In this document: one piece after another, positions 1 through 8,504 of the stretch | How positions within the stretch are numbered: position 1 is the first letter of the stretch | Layout of the letters: the number at the start of each line of letters is the position of its first letter | Source: an uncultured Candidatus Melainabacteria bacterium | GTDB lineage: Bacteria; Cyanobacteriota; Vampirovibrionia; Gastranaerophilales; Gastranaerophilaceae | Length of the DNA: 36,034 nucleotides | Assembly (NCBI GenBank): GCA_949741915.1 | Contig: CATJOM010000042.1 | Span: 1-36,034, forward strand | Direction of reading: 5' to 3' | Made by a program: the position numbers and the translations under genes | The notes under the pieces: generated by a model | The model's input: the letters and a program-made list of their open reading frames with translations, nothing else | Database searches by the model: none | Told to the model about the DNA's origin: nothing

Positions 1-153
1 AACTCCTTCAAAATTAACAGTCTCACTAAACTTCTTTGTCATTACAGGAGCCAAAGCTGCAAGTAACAATGAAGCAACCAACAATGCCATAAGCATTTCT
101 ACTAATGAAAAAGCAGGTTTCCTTAAAAGGCTCCTGTGGGTGTCTGGTCTCAA
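1..153 (-). CDS. Type IV pilin-like protein, N-terminal part (runs off window)
   Basis: The minus strand encodes a prepilin-type N-terminus: a short basic leader ending RKPA, then FSLVEMLMALLVASLLLAAL, then APVMTKKFSETVNFEGV up to the window edge. This is the type III/IV prepilin pattern of a processed phenylalanine, a glutamate at +5 and a hydrophobic helix used for membrane insertion and pilus or pseudopilus assembly. I chose TTG at 153 because a GGAGG sits 5 nt upstream (complement of 159-163). The frame stays open further, to an ATG at 243, but no ribosome site precedes it. The C-terminal body lies outside the window, so major pilin and minor pseudopilin cannot be told apart. The leader is encoded by GC-rich DNA unlike its surroundings. 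Confidence 0.7.
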   Translation of the reverse strand, partial: MRPDTHRSLLRKPAFSLVEMLMALLVASLLLAALAPVMTKKFSETVNFEGV

Positions 154-587
154 TAGACCCTCCATCCTGCGTCGCAATCGTACGGTTCCATTCCGCCGGC
201 TCATCGCCGCCGTCACCCAGAACACACGGCTTGCGCTTTTCATTTCAACGAGGGAGAAAGCATTGGCGGGCTGATATTTCGAGATGCCTCTATTATCTGA
301 GTTTTTTGTGTTAATTTTCGGGTTTGCATTTGCATAAATGCTCCCGAAGGGCTCTAAGCGCAGTGCTTTTTTAGCGCATGCGCCTTTTAGATGAAAACTT
401 TTAATCATAAAAATTACCTACTTGTCTTATATATAATTACGCATAAATTTCGTAAAATATAATCTCTTAACTATATTATATAGTTATTACATTATAAATC
501 AAGTGAAAAAATAAATATAAGAATATAAAATTTTTTGCACTTCAATGCAAAATCAAATTAAGGAGTAGTTGAACAGGAAGATGGAAT
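154..587. other. Intergenic region, GC-rich left half and AT-rich right half
   Basis: No convincing gene is seen. Positions 154-300 are GC-rich against an AT-rich background and hold a small inverted repeat around 193-210 (loop TCATC between GGC and GCC). The open frames here have no family features. Positions 400-587 are very AT-rich and should hold the promoters for the divergent pilin and XRE genes, but no clear -35/-10 pair stands out. Confidence 0.5.
533..552. promoter_or_regulatory. Inverted repeat upstream of XRE regulator (possible operator)
   Basis: TTTTGCA (533-539) and TGCAAAA (546-552) form a perfect 7-bp inverted repeat separated by 6 bp, about 35 bp before the XRE regulator start. 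This size and symmetry suit a dimeric helix-turn-helix protein, so autoregulation is plausible but is inferred only from position. Confidence 0.4.
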
Positions 588-953
588 ATGTTGACAAAGG
601 GTTACAAGGCCTTAGAGGGCGAGGAATTTGACGTTAAGTTTAATGATTTCAAAGTCCTATTTGGAAAAAAAATAAAGCATTATAGAGATTTGAAAAATTA
701 TACCCAGGAATATCTTGCTGAGCTTGTAGATATAGAGCAGGCGAGCCTTTCAAACATAGAGAGGGGCAAGGTTTACCCGACGCAAATTACGTTATACCGC
801 CTGGCGGCAGCACTTGAGGTGGAACCATACCAATTTTTTACCATAGGAGAGCGAATTGCAGTACAAGATATGGTTAAAGAGGTTGCTGATGCTATGTATA
901 GGGATAAAAATCTTGCAGAGCTTATGTATAAATTTTTTTGTGCTTTGCAGTAA
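588..953 (+). CDS. XRE-family helix-turn-helix transcriptional regulator
   Basis: This is a 121-aa protein with a Cro/CI-type helix-turn-helix at about residues 25-80: KIKHYRDLKNYTQEYLAELV, then a recognition-helix region with SLSNIERGKVYPT and LYRLAAALEV. This is the common five-helix XRE fold used by small bacterial DNA-binding regulators. The C-terminal 40 residues are helical and probably dimerise. There is no peptidase or toxin domain. An inverted repeat lies upstream. The start is ATG 588, preceded by weak AGGA/GGA purine signals; a nearby ATG at 581 is in another frame. The target genes are unknown. Confidence 0.85.
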   Translation: MLTKGYKALEGEEFDVKFNDFKVLFGKKIKHYRDLKNYTQEYLAELVDIEQASLSNIERGKVYPTQITLYRLAAALEVEPYQFFTIGERIAVQDMVKEVADAMYRDKNLAELMYKFFCALQ

Positions 954-1023
954 AAAGCTTTTGGTGATGGTGTTTCAGGCAATGTTGGTTTATCGTAATA
1001 TTTCTTAATATAGTTTGGCTATA

Positions 1024-2247
1024 TTAATTTTGGTTATATAGAGCTGTTTTGACGATATCTTCCGCAGCTATTTTTGCTGTGCTCCAGCAGTTTTGCAGGT
1101 TAAATCCTCCGCAAAAACCATCTATATCAAGGGTTTCGCCGATTATCCAAAGTTTATCGTTAATTTTTGATTTACAATTTTTATCAATTTCATTCAGGCA
1201 AACCCCGCCGGCGTGCACTATTTCGCCTTTTCCATCAGGTCCTTCTATTATAAAAACAAGGGTGGAGAGGGTTTCGACCTCAATTTTTTTAGCATGGCAT
1301 GCCTGTTTTTCAAAATTTATATTATTTTTTTCAAAAATATATTTTGCGAGCGATTTTGGAATAAATTCTGAAATTATGTTGCCGAAACTTTTCACGGGGT
1401 TAATTTTTATATGTTCAAAAACCTCATCAGGATTGAGGATCGGGATTTTAATGGTGTAAGGAAGGGTGCTATTTACCTTTATTGAGGATATTTTGAAAAT
1501 TGCGGGGCCTGAAATTCCCTGGTGGGTAAAGATTATGCCACCATCAGGCGTGTGAATACTAACACCTGTGGGGAAATTGGGGCCTTTATCTTTTATTTTA
1601 AGGCCGCAAAGTGAAGGTTTATAAGGGATTATGGTGTGGCCAAGCTGTGAAGCAAGCTTGTGGCGGTCTTTTGAGCCTGTTGCAAGGACTAAGATATTGA
1701 ATTTATCAAGCTCTTTGGCGTTTTTTATGCATTTTTTAATAATTTTTAAGTTTTGTGATTTATTTAGTTCTAAAATCATTTGTGTGCGAAGGGTTTTTGC
1801 ACTGTTTGATACGGGAAACACACGTCTATCAGGCTGTGTGTAGGTTTTAATTCCTATTTTTTCAAAGTATGAGCGGGTTTCTAGTGTAGAATATCTGGAA
1901 AGTATTGAATAGAGGAACTTTTCGCCACGCGGGTAATATGAAGCGAATTTTTTAAAATCCGTTTCGTCAAAAGTAAGGTTACAACGCCCGTTTCCGGTGG
2001 GCAGAATGGTTGTCAGCGTGTCTAATTGGTCAAAAAGCGTGATATGATAATTGTTACAGGCATTTTCTCTAAAGGCTTCAATCAGCTGTAATGCGCAATA
2101 TGAGCCTGCTGGCCCTGCACCGACTATTGCAATATTTGCTTTATAATCCGCTGTTCCTTGCATAGTAAGGGTTTTGGTGGTTTTGTTTAAATTTGGCTTT
2201 TTCGCATTTGTTGTCATTTTATTGTATTGTGCTGACGTGTGAAACAC
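1024..2247 (-). CDS. NAD(P)/FAD-dependent flavoprotein, YhiN/HI0933-like
   Basis: The protein has a Rossmann dinucleotide-binding motif (NIAIVGAGPAGSYCALQL) near its N-terminus, the family signature LPTGNGRCNLT, and a C-terminal FAD segment (IIGETLDIDGFCGGFNLQNC). This order is typical of the HI0933/YhiN flavoprotein family of about 400 aa, whose physiological substrate is not established. The start is uncertain. GTG 2247 gives 407 aa, while ATG 2217 or ATG 2163 would remove a low-complexity, lysine-rich N-terminus; 2163 leaves the Rossmann strand close to the start, as is usual. None has a clear ribosome site. It is followed downstream by the convergent XRE gene. Its role in the cell is not predictable from context. 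Confidence 0.85.
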   Translation of the reverse strand: MFHTSAQYNKMTTNAKKPNLNKTTKTLTMQGTADYKANIAIVGAGPAGSYCALQLIEAFRENACNNYHITLFDQLDTLTTILPTGNGRCNLTFDETDFKKFASYYPRGEKFLYSILSRYSTLETRSYFEKIGIKTYTQPDRRVFPVSNSAKTLRTQMILELNKSQNLKIIKKCIKNAKELDKFNILVLATGSKDRHKLASQLGHTIIPYKPSLCGLKIKDKGPNFPTGVSIHTPDGGIIFTHQGISGPAIFKISSIKVNSTLPYTIKIPILNPDEVFEHIKINPVKSFGNIISEFIPKSLAKYIFEKNNINFEKQACHAKKIEVETLSTLVFIIEGPDGKGEIVHAGGVCLNEIDKNCKSKINDKLWIIGETLDIDGFCGGFNLQNCWSTAKIAAEDIVKTALYNQN

Positions 2248-2429
2248 TTATGTAGCGCTCGTCTTCGTTTTATTCTTTTGAGAAATCCTTGTATTTAGGG
2301 CTTTTTGGTTGGTTTGCACGTGATGTACTTTATTTTGCTTTTTTGTTTGGCGAACTTAAGAATAAGCATGCAGTGAATTTTTGACCATGCGCAATCCTTT
2401 AATTGCTGATGGTATAAGGTTTTTGACAG

Positions 2430-2945
2430 CTAAAAATTATTTTCACTGATAACAGTTCCGTATAAATACACGTCTTCTGGGCATTCCAGCGCCTCATGAA
2501 GTTCTAAAATGGTTTTATTTAAAATTGGGTGCTTAAAATCAGGGTTGATTTCAAGCATTGGAACAAGGGCAAAAGCCCTGTCTTGCACGTGTTTATGGGG
2601 GATTTCAAGAATTTCGTTTTTAAAAATAAGTTTATCATAGAATAAAATATCGATGTCTATTGCTCTTTCGCCCCATCGTTGCTCTGAATCTCGATTTCTG
2701 CCTAGCTTTGCCTCAATGCTCTGGCAAACTCTTAAAAGCTCAACAGGCTGTAATTCAGTTCTAATAGCTATTGCAGCGTTGACAAACCAATTTTGGTTTT
2801 TGTTGCCCCAAGGTTCCGTTTCGTAGAAAGATGATGATGCCACAAGGGTTATGGAGTTGTCAGCAGTCAAAAAGTTAACTGCCTGTTGGATTTGAGACAA
2901 TCTGTCTCCTCTATTTGAGCCCAGGGAAAGGAATACGAGCGCCAT
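2430..2945 (-). CDS. folK: 2-amino-4-hydroxy-6-hydroxymethyldihydropteridine pyrophosphokinase (HPPK)
   Basis: FolK transfers pyrophosphate from ATP to 6-hydroxymethyl-7,8-dihydropterin in folate biosynthesis. At 171 aa the protein has the usual monofunctional length. It shows the family landmarks in order: the N-terminal FLSLGSNRGDR, YETEPWG at 41-47, and RWGERAIDIDILFYD at 90-104, which carries the two Mg-binding aspartates D97 and D99. The C-terminal helix is normal. It is transcribed away from ftsH with a 101-bp shared upstream region. No folP or folB is next to it here. Confidence 0.95.
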   Translation of the reverse strand: MALVFLSLGSNRGDRLSQIQQAVNFLTADNSITLVASSSFYETEPWGNKNQNWFVNAAIAIRTELQPVELLRVCQSIEAKLGRNRDSEQRWGERAIDIDILFYDKLIFKNEILEIPHKHVQDRAFALVPMLEINPDFKHPILNKTILELHEALECPEDVYLYGTVISENNF

Positions 2946-2976
2946 TTGCTTTCTTCTTATAATAATATATTGCTAA

Positions 2977-3005
2977 TTAACATTTTATTATTCTTTTGAT
3001 ATAAT
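2977..3005 (+). promoter_or_regulatory. Sigma70 promoter for ftsH
   Basis: TTAACA (2977-2982), a 17-bp spacer and TATAAT (3000-3005) lie 41 bp before the ftsH start. This is one mismatch from the ideal vegetative promoter, with ideal spacing. Confidence 0.75.
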
Positions 3006-3046
3006 AGCAACAGGCATATTTTAAATATTTTTGAAGAGGACGTAAA

Positions 3047-4981
3047 ATGAAGAATAATCAGTCTTTGGGCGTATATATAATAATCGGAATAGTGGCTTTA
3101 ATTGTTCTTGCAATGGTTTTTGCGGGGCCCGCTACTTCTACTAGTGAAATTTCTTATTCAAATTTTGTGCAAAAGGTTGAAAATAATGAAATTAAGTCGG
3201 TTGTAATCTCTAAAGACCTTGCTATTGCTGTTCCAAAACAGAATAATGACACTGAAAAGCCTGCTGCGGAAGCAGAAACTCCTAAGACTGCTGCTGAAAA
3301 TTTGGCGGTTCAACTTTTGGGCCCTCAAGGTGCAAATGGCGCTATAGTGCAGTATAAGGTGCGCGTGCCGGAAAATAGTCAGAAATTATCTACGCTTTTA
3401 GAGGAACATGGAGTAGAAATAAGTTATAAAAAACCTCAGGAGGGTTCTACTTTTTCTACGGTTGCGTCGATTTTGCTGCCATTATTTTTTATCGGCTTAA
3501 TAATTTTAATATTAAAAGGCATACAGCAAGGCGGCTCTGCTGCAATGAATTTTGGCAAGTCAAGGGCTAAAATGATGCTTGAAAATAAGGTTAAAGTAAC
3601 ATTTAAGGATGTTGCCGGAATTGATGAAGAAAAGCAAGAATTAGAAGAGATTGTAGACTTTTTAAAGAATGCTGAAAAATACACAAAATTAGGCGCTAAA
3701 ATTCCAAAAGGCGTACTTCTTGTTGGTGTTCCTGGTACCGGTAAAACCCTTATGGCAAAGGCAGTTGCGGGTGAAGCTGGTGTACCGTTCTTTTCTATAT
3801 CAGGCTCAGATTTTGTTGAGATGTTTGTTGGTGTTGGTGCAAGCCGTGTTCGCGACCTTTTTGAACAGGCGAAAAAACACCAACCTTGTATTATATTTAT
3901 AGATGAGATTGATGCTGTGGGCCGCCAAAGGGGTGCAGGTATGGGCGGAGGCCATGATGAGCGCGAGCAAACTCTTAACCAGCTTCTTGTTGAGATGGAT
4001 GGTTTTGATGAAAATACAAATATTATTGTACTTGCTGCGACAAATAGGCCAGATATCCTTGATAACGCGCTATTGAGGCCAGGAAGATTTGACAGGCAGA
4101 TTATAATTAACAGGCCTGATATTTTAGGCAGGGAACAAATTTTAAATGTTCATGCCAAAAATAAGCCGCTTGCAAAAGATGTTGATCTAAAGGTTTTAGC
4201 AAAGAGAACTCCAGGCTTTACCGGGGCTGATTTACAGAATCTTCTGAATGAAGCTGCACTTTTAAGTGCTAGACATAATCAGACTGAAATTTCAATGGCG
4301 CATCTTGATGAAGCTATAGATAAAGTTATGGCAGGGCCTGAGAAAAAATCAAGAATTATATCTGATGATGAAAAAGAAAATACAGCGCATCATGAAGTAG
4401 GGCATGCTCTGCTTGCTATTCTTTTGAATGATTGTGATCCGCTGCATAAAGTTTCTATAATTCCAAGGGGTATGGCGCTTGGAATAACAACTGTTTTGCC
4501 TGAAAAGGACCATCTGACTTTGAAGAAAAACCAGCTTTTAGACAGGATAACAATGACACTTGGCGGCAGAGTTGCGGAAGAAATCATATATGGTCCTGAA
4601 AATATTACAACAGGCGCATCTAATGACCTTGAAAAAGTTACTGCAATTGCAAGAAAAATGGTAACTGTTTATGGCATGAGCGAAAAAATGGGTAATCTTC
4701 AATATGGCAGAAGCCAGGAGCATGTATTTATGGGGCGTGATTTTGGCCATATGCAGGATTTTTCTGATGAAATTGCTGCTGAAATCGATAAAGAGGTAAA
4801 GAAAATTGTGGATGAAAGATACACAATAGCAAAAAATTTACTTCTTGAAAATGAAGATATGTTAAGAAAAATCGCAAAAGAACTTCTTGAAAGAGAAACA
4901 CTTGATGATACAGAGTTTGTTGAAATTATGGATAAAATAAGAGCCCAGAGGCTTGATAGACAGGGTGAAACCGGAGTATAA
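3047..4981 (+). CDS. ftsH: ATP-dependent zinc metalloprotease FtsH
   Basis: FtsH is a membrane-anchored AAA+ protease that extracts and degrades misfolded membrane proteins and short-lived regulators. At 644 aa it has the normal length. In order: a transmembrane helix at about 8-27, an extracytoplasmic domain, a second transmembrane helix at about 139-158, a Walker A GVPGTGKT at 227-234, a Walker B IFIDE at about 283-287, the second-region-of-homology arginines in [20 protein letters not shown], the zinc site HEVGH at 449-453, and the peptidase domain. The segment [10 protein letters not shown] before the second helix sits in a variable periplasmic region. A ribosome site GAAGAGG lies upstream of ATG 3047, and it has its own consensus promoter. 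It probably heads the operon with the two corrinoid protein genes. Confidence 0.97.
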   Translation: MKNNQSLGVYIIIGIVALIVLAMVFAGPATSTSEISYSNFVQKVENNEIKSVVISKDLAIAVPKQNNDTEKPAAEAETPKTAAENLAVQLLGPQGANGAIVQYKVRVPENSQKLSTLLEEHGVEISYKKPQEGSTFSTVASILLPLFFIGLIILILKGIQQGGSAAMNFGKSRAKMMLENKVKVTFKDVAGIDEEKQELEEIVDFLKNAEKYTKLGAKIPKGVLLVGVPGTGKTLMAKAVAGEAGVPFFSISGSDFVEMFVGVGASRVRDLFEQAKKHQPCIIFIDEIDAVGRQRGAGMGGGHDEREQTLNQLLVEMDGFDENTNIIVLAATNRPDILDNALLRPGRFDRQIIINRPDILGREQILNVHAKNKPLAKDVDLKVLAKRTPGFTGADLQNLLNEAALLSARHNQTEISMAHLDEAIDKVMAGPEKKSRIISDDEKENTAHHEVGHALLAILLNDCDPLHKVSIIPRGMALGITTVLPEKDHLTLKKNQLLDRITMTLGGRVAEEIIYGPENITTGASNDLEKVTAIARKMVTVYGMSEKMGNLQYGRSQEHVFMGRDFGHMQDFSDEIAAEIDKEVKKIVDERYTIAKNLLLENEDMLRKIAKELLERETLDDTEFVEIMDKIRAQRLDRQGETGV

Positions 4982-4983
4982 GC

Positions 4984-5874
4984 TTGAATAACTCTTCTTT
5001 GGAGATGAATAATAAAAATATTTCAACGAATAACCAAGCCAAAACACCTATATTTGCGCTTGAAATATTAACAAAGATTAAGGAAAATTTTCCAAAACCT
5101 ATTTCTGATTATTGGGGTGAGGGTGTTATCCTTAATACTGTTGAGTGGTTTAAAATGGCTCAGGGTAAGGCATTGAACTCTGGTGCAAAATATGTTTCGG
5201 TTTATTTTAATATTGATGAGGATAGTGAAATTGATACCTGCCTGAAACTGTTTTCTGAAATCCAATCTTTGTCTAAAGTGCCATTAATTATAAGGGGGAG
5301 TGGCCAAAAAACATTGGATGAAAAATTAATTCCCGCATTGGTTCAGCAAATAAGTAAGCCTGCTATAGTTGCTTTTGCTCAGGATTCAAATTACACTGCA
5401 ATTGTAAATTCGATTTTAAATTCTAATTATAGAGATGAAATAAGATTGGTTTTAAGGGCTCCTATTGACATTAATTTAACAAAAGAACTTAATGTTTTAT
5501 GTATGGATTTAGGAATGAAGCCTCAAAATATCATTATGGATACAGACACAGGTTGTGTTGGCATGGGGCTTGATTATGGATACAGTATTATTGAAAGGCT
5601 TTGTATTGCAAGGGCTGAGGGTGACAAGGTTTTAAATTCACCCGTTATAGTGTTTTCTGGTGAAGAAAGCTTTAAATCAAAAGAATCAAAGAGTGATGAT
5701 TTTAAGGATACAAGAGGTAGCCTTCAGGTGAGAGCTTATTCTATTGAAATTTCTACAACCATGGCTTTGTTACTAGCTGGTGCTGATATTGCTGTTGTTC
5801 AAAATCCAAAAACAGTAGATACGATTTTATCCCTGTATTCGGCTGCCAGCGTGGAGGGCGTATGTCTGAGATAA
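4984..5874 (+). CDS. acsD: Corrinoid iron-sulfur protein small (delta) subunit, AcsD/CdhD-like
   Basis: This 296-aa protein looks like the TIM-barrel small subunit of the corrinoid iron-sulfur protein (CFeSP), which hands a methyl group to acetyl-CoA synthase in the Wood-Ljungdahl pathway. Visible family features include the DYWGEGVILNTVEWFKMAQG segment, MGLDYGYSIIERLCIAR, and the C-terminal run with ALLLAGADIAVVQNPKTVDT. It starts at TTG 4984 with GGAG at 4972-4975 inside the end of ftsH. ATG 5005 is an alternative, but its GGAG is too close. It overlaps the next gene by 13 nt, so the two are translationally coupled. No acsA, acsB or acsE is in the window. A complete pathway cannot be inferred. 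Confidence 0.85.
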   Translation: MNNSSLEMNNKNISTNNQAKTPIFALEILTKIKENFPKPISDYWGEGVILNTVEWFKMAQGKALNSGAKYVSVYFNIDEDSEIDTCLKLFSEIQSLSKVPLIIRGSGQKTLDEKLIPALVQQISKPAIVAFAQDSNYTAIVNSILNSNYRDEIRLVLRAPIDINLTKELNVLCMDLGMKPQNIIMDTDTGCVGMGLDYGYSIIERLCIARAEGDKVLNSPVIVFSGEESFKSKESKSDDFKDTRGSLQVRAYSIEISTTMALLLAGADIAVVQNPKTVDTILSLYSAASVEGVCLR

Positions 5875-7013
5875 AGACTACTCTTGGCACGATGGATATT
5901 TTTAAATTGCTTCCTGCTGCAAAAAAGACAGAAAATGCAAACTGTAAAAAATGCGGTTGTGCTGGGTGTATGATGTTTGCTGTTAAGCTATCAAAAAATG
6001 AGGTTGATATTGAATTATGTCCTCATATACCAGAGGAACTTTCTGTACAATTCTGTCATTCAAGAAAAATACAACAAGAAACGGTTAATATCAAGGGTTC
6101 TTGCCACGATTTAACCGTGGGTGGCGAAAAAGTGATGTTTCGCCATGAAAAAACGTTTTTAAATCCTCCTCCATTTATAGTCATGCTTGATTATGAAGAT
6201 AAAAATTTTGAGACCAATTTGGAAAAAATCGCAAATTTTAGGGTTGAGCATATTGGTGAAGAATTTCTTGTGGATGGTGTTTGCCTGAAAAAATATTCTA
6301 ATGAAGCCAAAGAAAAGATTATAAATTTTGGGTTGAATTTTGTAGAAACTGATGAATTTAATAAACTTTTAGAGATTTCGGATGAGGATTTTTCAAATAC
6401 GCTTAAAACCCTTGAATTTATTAGGCATAAGGCAATTGTGGATAGGGATGAGGAATTCATCAAACCTGTATATGTGCATCTAAAAGATAAAGATATAGCT
6501 CTACTTTGCGCTAAAGGAAGTGCTTTTGTATGCAAATATGCTTCGCTATTAATTTTTGATGTTTTCGATGAGGCACTTTTTACCACACTTTGTATTTTAA
6601 GGCAAAATATATTCACTGATCCCGAAATGCCTTTACAGGTTGAATCTAAGGTGTATGAATTCAACAATCCTGATGAGAATTCCTATGTGTTTTTGACCAC
6701 AAATTTTGCACTTAGTTATTTTGCTGTTGCAAACGAAATTTCAAATCTTAATAAAGGTGCTTATCTTGTAATTACGCCATCGGAAGGCATGAGCGTTTTA
6801 ACAGCATGGTCTGCGCAGAAAATTACGGCAGAAATTGCATCCCGCGTGATTAGTGCGAATAGTATTTTAACAAAAATCAAGAATAAACGTATAATAATTC
6901 CTGGCCTTCTTTCTGATTTAAAAGAAGAATTAGAGGAAGCTCTCCCTGGTTGGGAAGTGATTCCAGGAACCGTGGAAGCTTATAAAATTCCTGAGTTTGT
7001 GAAGAAGTTGTAG
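5862..7013 (+). CDS. acsC: Corrinoid iron-sulfur protein large (gamma) subunit, AcsC/CdhE-like
   Basis: The N-terminus carries the CFeSP [4Fe-4S] ligands C28, C31, C36 and C53 (C-x2-C-x4-C-x16-C), which reduce the cobalt of the corrinoid cofactor. A middle barrel region follows, and then the C-terminal corrinoid-binding domain: the VFLTTNFALSYFAVANEI segment and RIIIPGLLSDLKEELEEALPGW, both typical of CdhE/AcsC. At 383 aa it is shorter than the usual ~440, with the shortening in the middle domain. It overlaps acsD and is followed by the convergent HNH gene. The partner subunit next door makes the assignment firm. What methyl transfer it serves in this organism is not shown. Confidence 0.85.
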   Translation: MSEIKTTLGTMDIFKLLPAAKKTENANCKKCGCAGCMMFAVKLSKNEVDIELCPHIPEELSVQFCHSRKIQQETVNIKGSCHDLTVGGEKVMFRHEKTFLNPPPFIVMLDYEDKNFETNLEKIANFRVEHIGEEFLVDGVCLKKYSNEAKEKIINFGLNFVETDEFNKLLEISDEDFSNTLKTLEFIRHKAIVDRDEEFIKPVYVHLKDKDIALLCAKGSAFVCKYASLLIFDVFDEALFTTLCILRQNIFTDPEMPLQVESKVYEFNNPDENSYVFLTTNFALSYFAVANEISNLNKGAYLVITPSEGMSVLTAWSAQKITAEIASRVISANSILTKIKNKRIIIPGLLSDLKEELEEALPGWEVIPGTVEAYKIPEFVKKL

Positions 7014-7025
7014 TGATGTATTTAT

Positions 7026-7859
7026 TTAATTGTACAGTTTATTATTAGTATATGTTTGCAAGGTTTTCTCGACGCTGCTTGTGTATTGTTTGAATCTCAT
7101 CCTTGTTTTTGCATCCGTGGTTTGCGAGTTTATTACTCTTTTGATATCCATAAAATAACGCCTTATATTTTTGTGCATTTCAGGTCTTGCCTTCAAAAAT
7201 TCGTTATAGCTTAAATTTCCCCTTGCTTCATTGCAGTCTTTGCACATCAGTAAAAGGTTGCCAATGTGATTATCTTGTGATTCACTAAAGGGAATAATGT
7301 GCTCAACTGTCGGCTGTGTATTTTTTACCATTTTAAAAACAGTTTCTTCAGGCTGCCTTCTTTTATACTTAACAACAAAGGCATCTAAATCGTTTTTGGA
7401 GTTTGGCAGTTTTTCATAAAGTCTGTCAATTTCTTTTTGCGGTACCCGTATATCCAGCTTTTTTAATAATGCCAAGTATGAATTTATCAGGTATCTGTTT
7501 TTAAATTCACCTTCTATTTTTGCGTTACTAATTCGTGAAGCTTGATTTTGCTGCCATTTTTTTATCAAGCTGGGCCTTTTGTGTGTTCGATTTTCAATAG
7601 TACTGGTGAGTTCATTTAATATGCGCACCTGTTTTTTTCTTAAAGACGACAAATGAGAACCTGAGAGCATATCTAAAAGTTCAGAAATATTTTTTTCAGG
7701 ATGTTTTATGGCGGTGTTTGCGATTTTCTTAATGAGGGTTCTTTTTGTCGTTTGGAATTTTTCTATGTTTTCAAACAGGTGTTTTGATAATTCTTCTCCG
7801 TATTTTTCTGCTGTTTCTACTGAGAACTGCCATGCTTTTTCCTGATTGTAATCATGCAT
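7026..7859 (-). CDS. HNH endonuclease-like protein, probably 5'-truncated
   Basis: The 277-aa frame carries a C-terminal HNH motif: PTVEHIIPFSES (E186, H187), N201 in HIGNLLLMC, and the zinc pair C206/C209 in CKDC. HNH modules cut DNA with a single metal ion; the natural role is unknown. The first 150 residues are helical with no other domain I recognise. ATG 7859 has no ribosome site. The same frame stays open upstream for 51 more codons (to a stop at 8013-8015) and encodes a convincing zinc knuckle, LSCPCCGEKM, directly before this methionine, plus SFGAKRIARKAF further up. No ATG, GTG or TTG occurs in that extension. The true start is therefore probably missing, most simply cut off by the prophage. 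The gene is convergent with acsC. Confidence 0.75.
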   Translation of the reverse strand: MHDYNQEKAWQFSVETAEKYGEELSKHLFENIEKFQTTKRTLIKKIANTAIKHPEKNISELLDMLSGSHLSSLRKKQVRILNELTSTIENRTHKRPSLIKKWQQNQASRISNAKIEGEFKNRYLINSYLALLKKLDIRVPQKEIDRLYEKLPNSKNDLDAFVVKYKRRQPEETVFKMVKNTQPTVEHIIPFSESQDNHIGNLLLMCKDCNEARGNLSYNEFLKARPEMHKNIRRYFMDIKRVINSQTTDAKTRMRFKQYTSSVEKTLQTYTNNKLYN

Positions 7860-7965
7860 CTTTTCGCCACAGCAAGGGCAGCTTAATTTGTTATGGTATT
7901 TTGTTAGGGGAAATGCTTTTCTTGCTATTCTTTTTGCACCAAATGATAATGTGAAGAGACTGGAA

Positions 7966-8042
7966 GTTTGAGAATTTTTAAAATGGGGTAAATTGCTTAT
8001 ACAATAGGAGTTTTAGGGGTGTTTTGAGGTTTGAGAATTTTT
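7966..8042. repeat. Two direct copies of a 14-mer near the prophage end
   Basis: GTTTGAGAATTTTT occurs at 7966-7979 and again at 8029-8042, exactly 63 bp apart. The first copy coincides with the place where the HNH reading frame seems to be interrupted. They could be the first two transposase-binding sites of the phage end. Confidence 0.55.
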
Positions 8043-8046
8043 TCAG

Positions 8047-8122
8047 TTTTTACCATTTTTTTACAGAAAAATTACAGGGTTTTTACTCAATATTTACAGG
8101 GATTTTCAAGATTTTTACAAAA
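8047..8122. repeat. 11-bp periodic T-tract array (probable bent DNA)
   Basis: Seven degenerate units resemble TTTTTACAGGG. The A of each TTAC falls at 8052, 8063, 8074, 8085 and 8096, with an exact 11-bp step. A degenerate unit follows at about 8107, and a last full one has its A at 8117. T-tracts phased with the DNA helix are known to bend DNA. The same units could also be protein-binding iterons. Confidence 0.6.
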
Positions 8123-8134
8123 ATAATTAAAAAA

Positions 8135-8425
8135 CTGGGGGACAAGTTGGGAAATATGCATTTTTCTTAAAAATCAATGTTTTAAATTTTTAAGAACTTT
8201 TTAAAAAGATTTTAAAAAAGTTTTAAATTTTCCTTAGAATTTATGTCCGAAATATGCAATTTAAAAACTTTTAAAAGAATTTTAAAATAGGTTTTAATTT
8301 TTTAAGAAAAGTAAAAACTAAGTTATTTTCTACACAATTTTCAAAGATAATTTTATTAAATTCAAAACAAAAATAAAAGGTGGTGGGGGACAGGTGAGGG
8401 ACAAAATTCATTCTTAAAAATATAT
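8135..8425. repeat. Duplicated GGGGGACA block plus GAAATATGCA repeats
   Basis: Two blocks of about 40 bp are related. One at 8136-8175 begins TGGGGGACAAGTTGGG and the other at 8385-8425 begins TGGGGGACAGGTGAGGG. Both end in CATT...CTTAAAAAT. A separate 10-mer, GAAATATGCA, occurs at 8151-8160 and 8249-8258. The set of spaced direct repeats at a phage end fits transposase or regulator sites. Confidence 0.5.
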
Positions 8426-8474
8426 ACTTTATATATCAAAATACACAACAAATTGTTTATTAAACTAAAAAGAA

Positions 8475-8504
8475 AAGACGGAATCCGATTTTATCATCCG
8501 TCTT
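8475..8504 (-). terminator. Terminator of the leftward early operon
   Basis: AAGACGGA (8475-8482) and TCCGTCTT (8497-8504) form an 8-bp stem. On the minus strand the stem is followed by a T-rich run (TTCTTTTTAG). It lies 21 bp past the stop of the last early gene. Confidence 0.75.

Noticed and set aside
105-314. 69-aa plus-strand open frame
   Set aside because: It lies antisense over the pilin leader and GC-rich block and has no family features.
7026-7859. HNH gene as part of a restriction or defence island
   Set aside because: No methylase, helicase or other defence partner adjoins it; only the HNH motif is seen.
8041-8122. The 11-bp array as a CRISPR
   Set aside because: Units are contiguous, degenerate and without spacers, and no cas gene is near.
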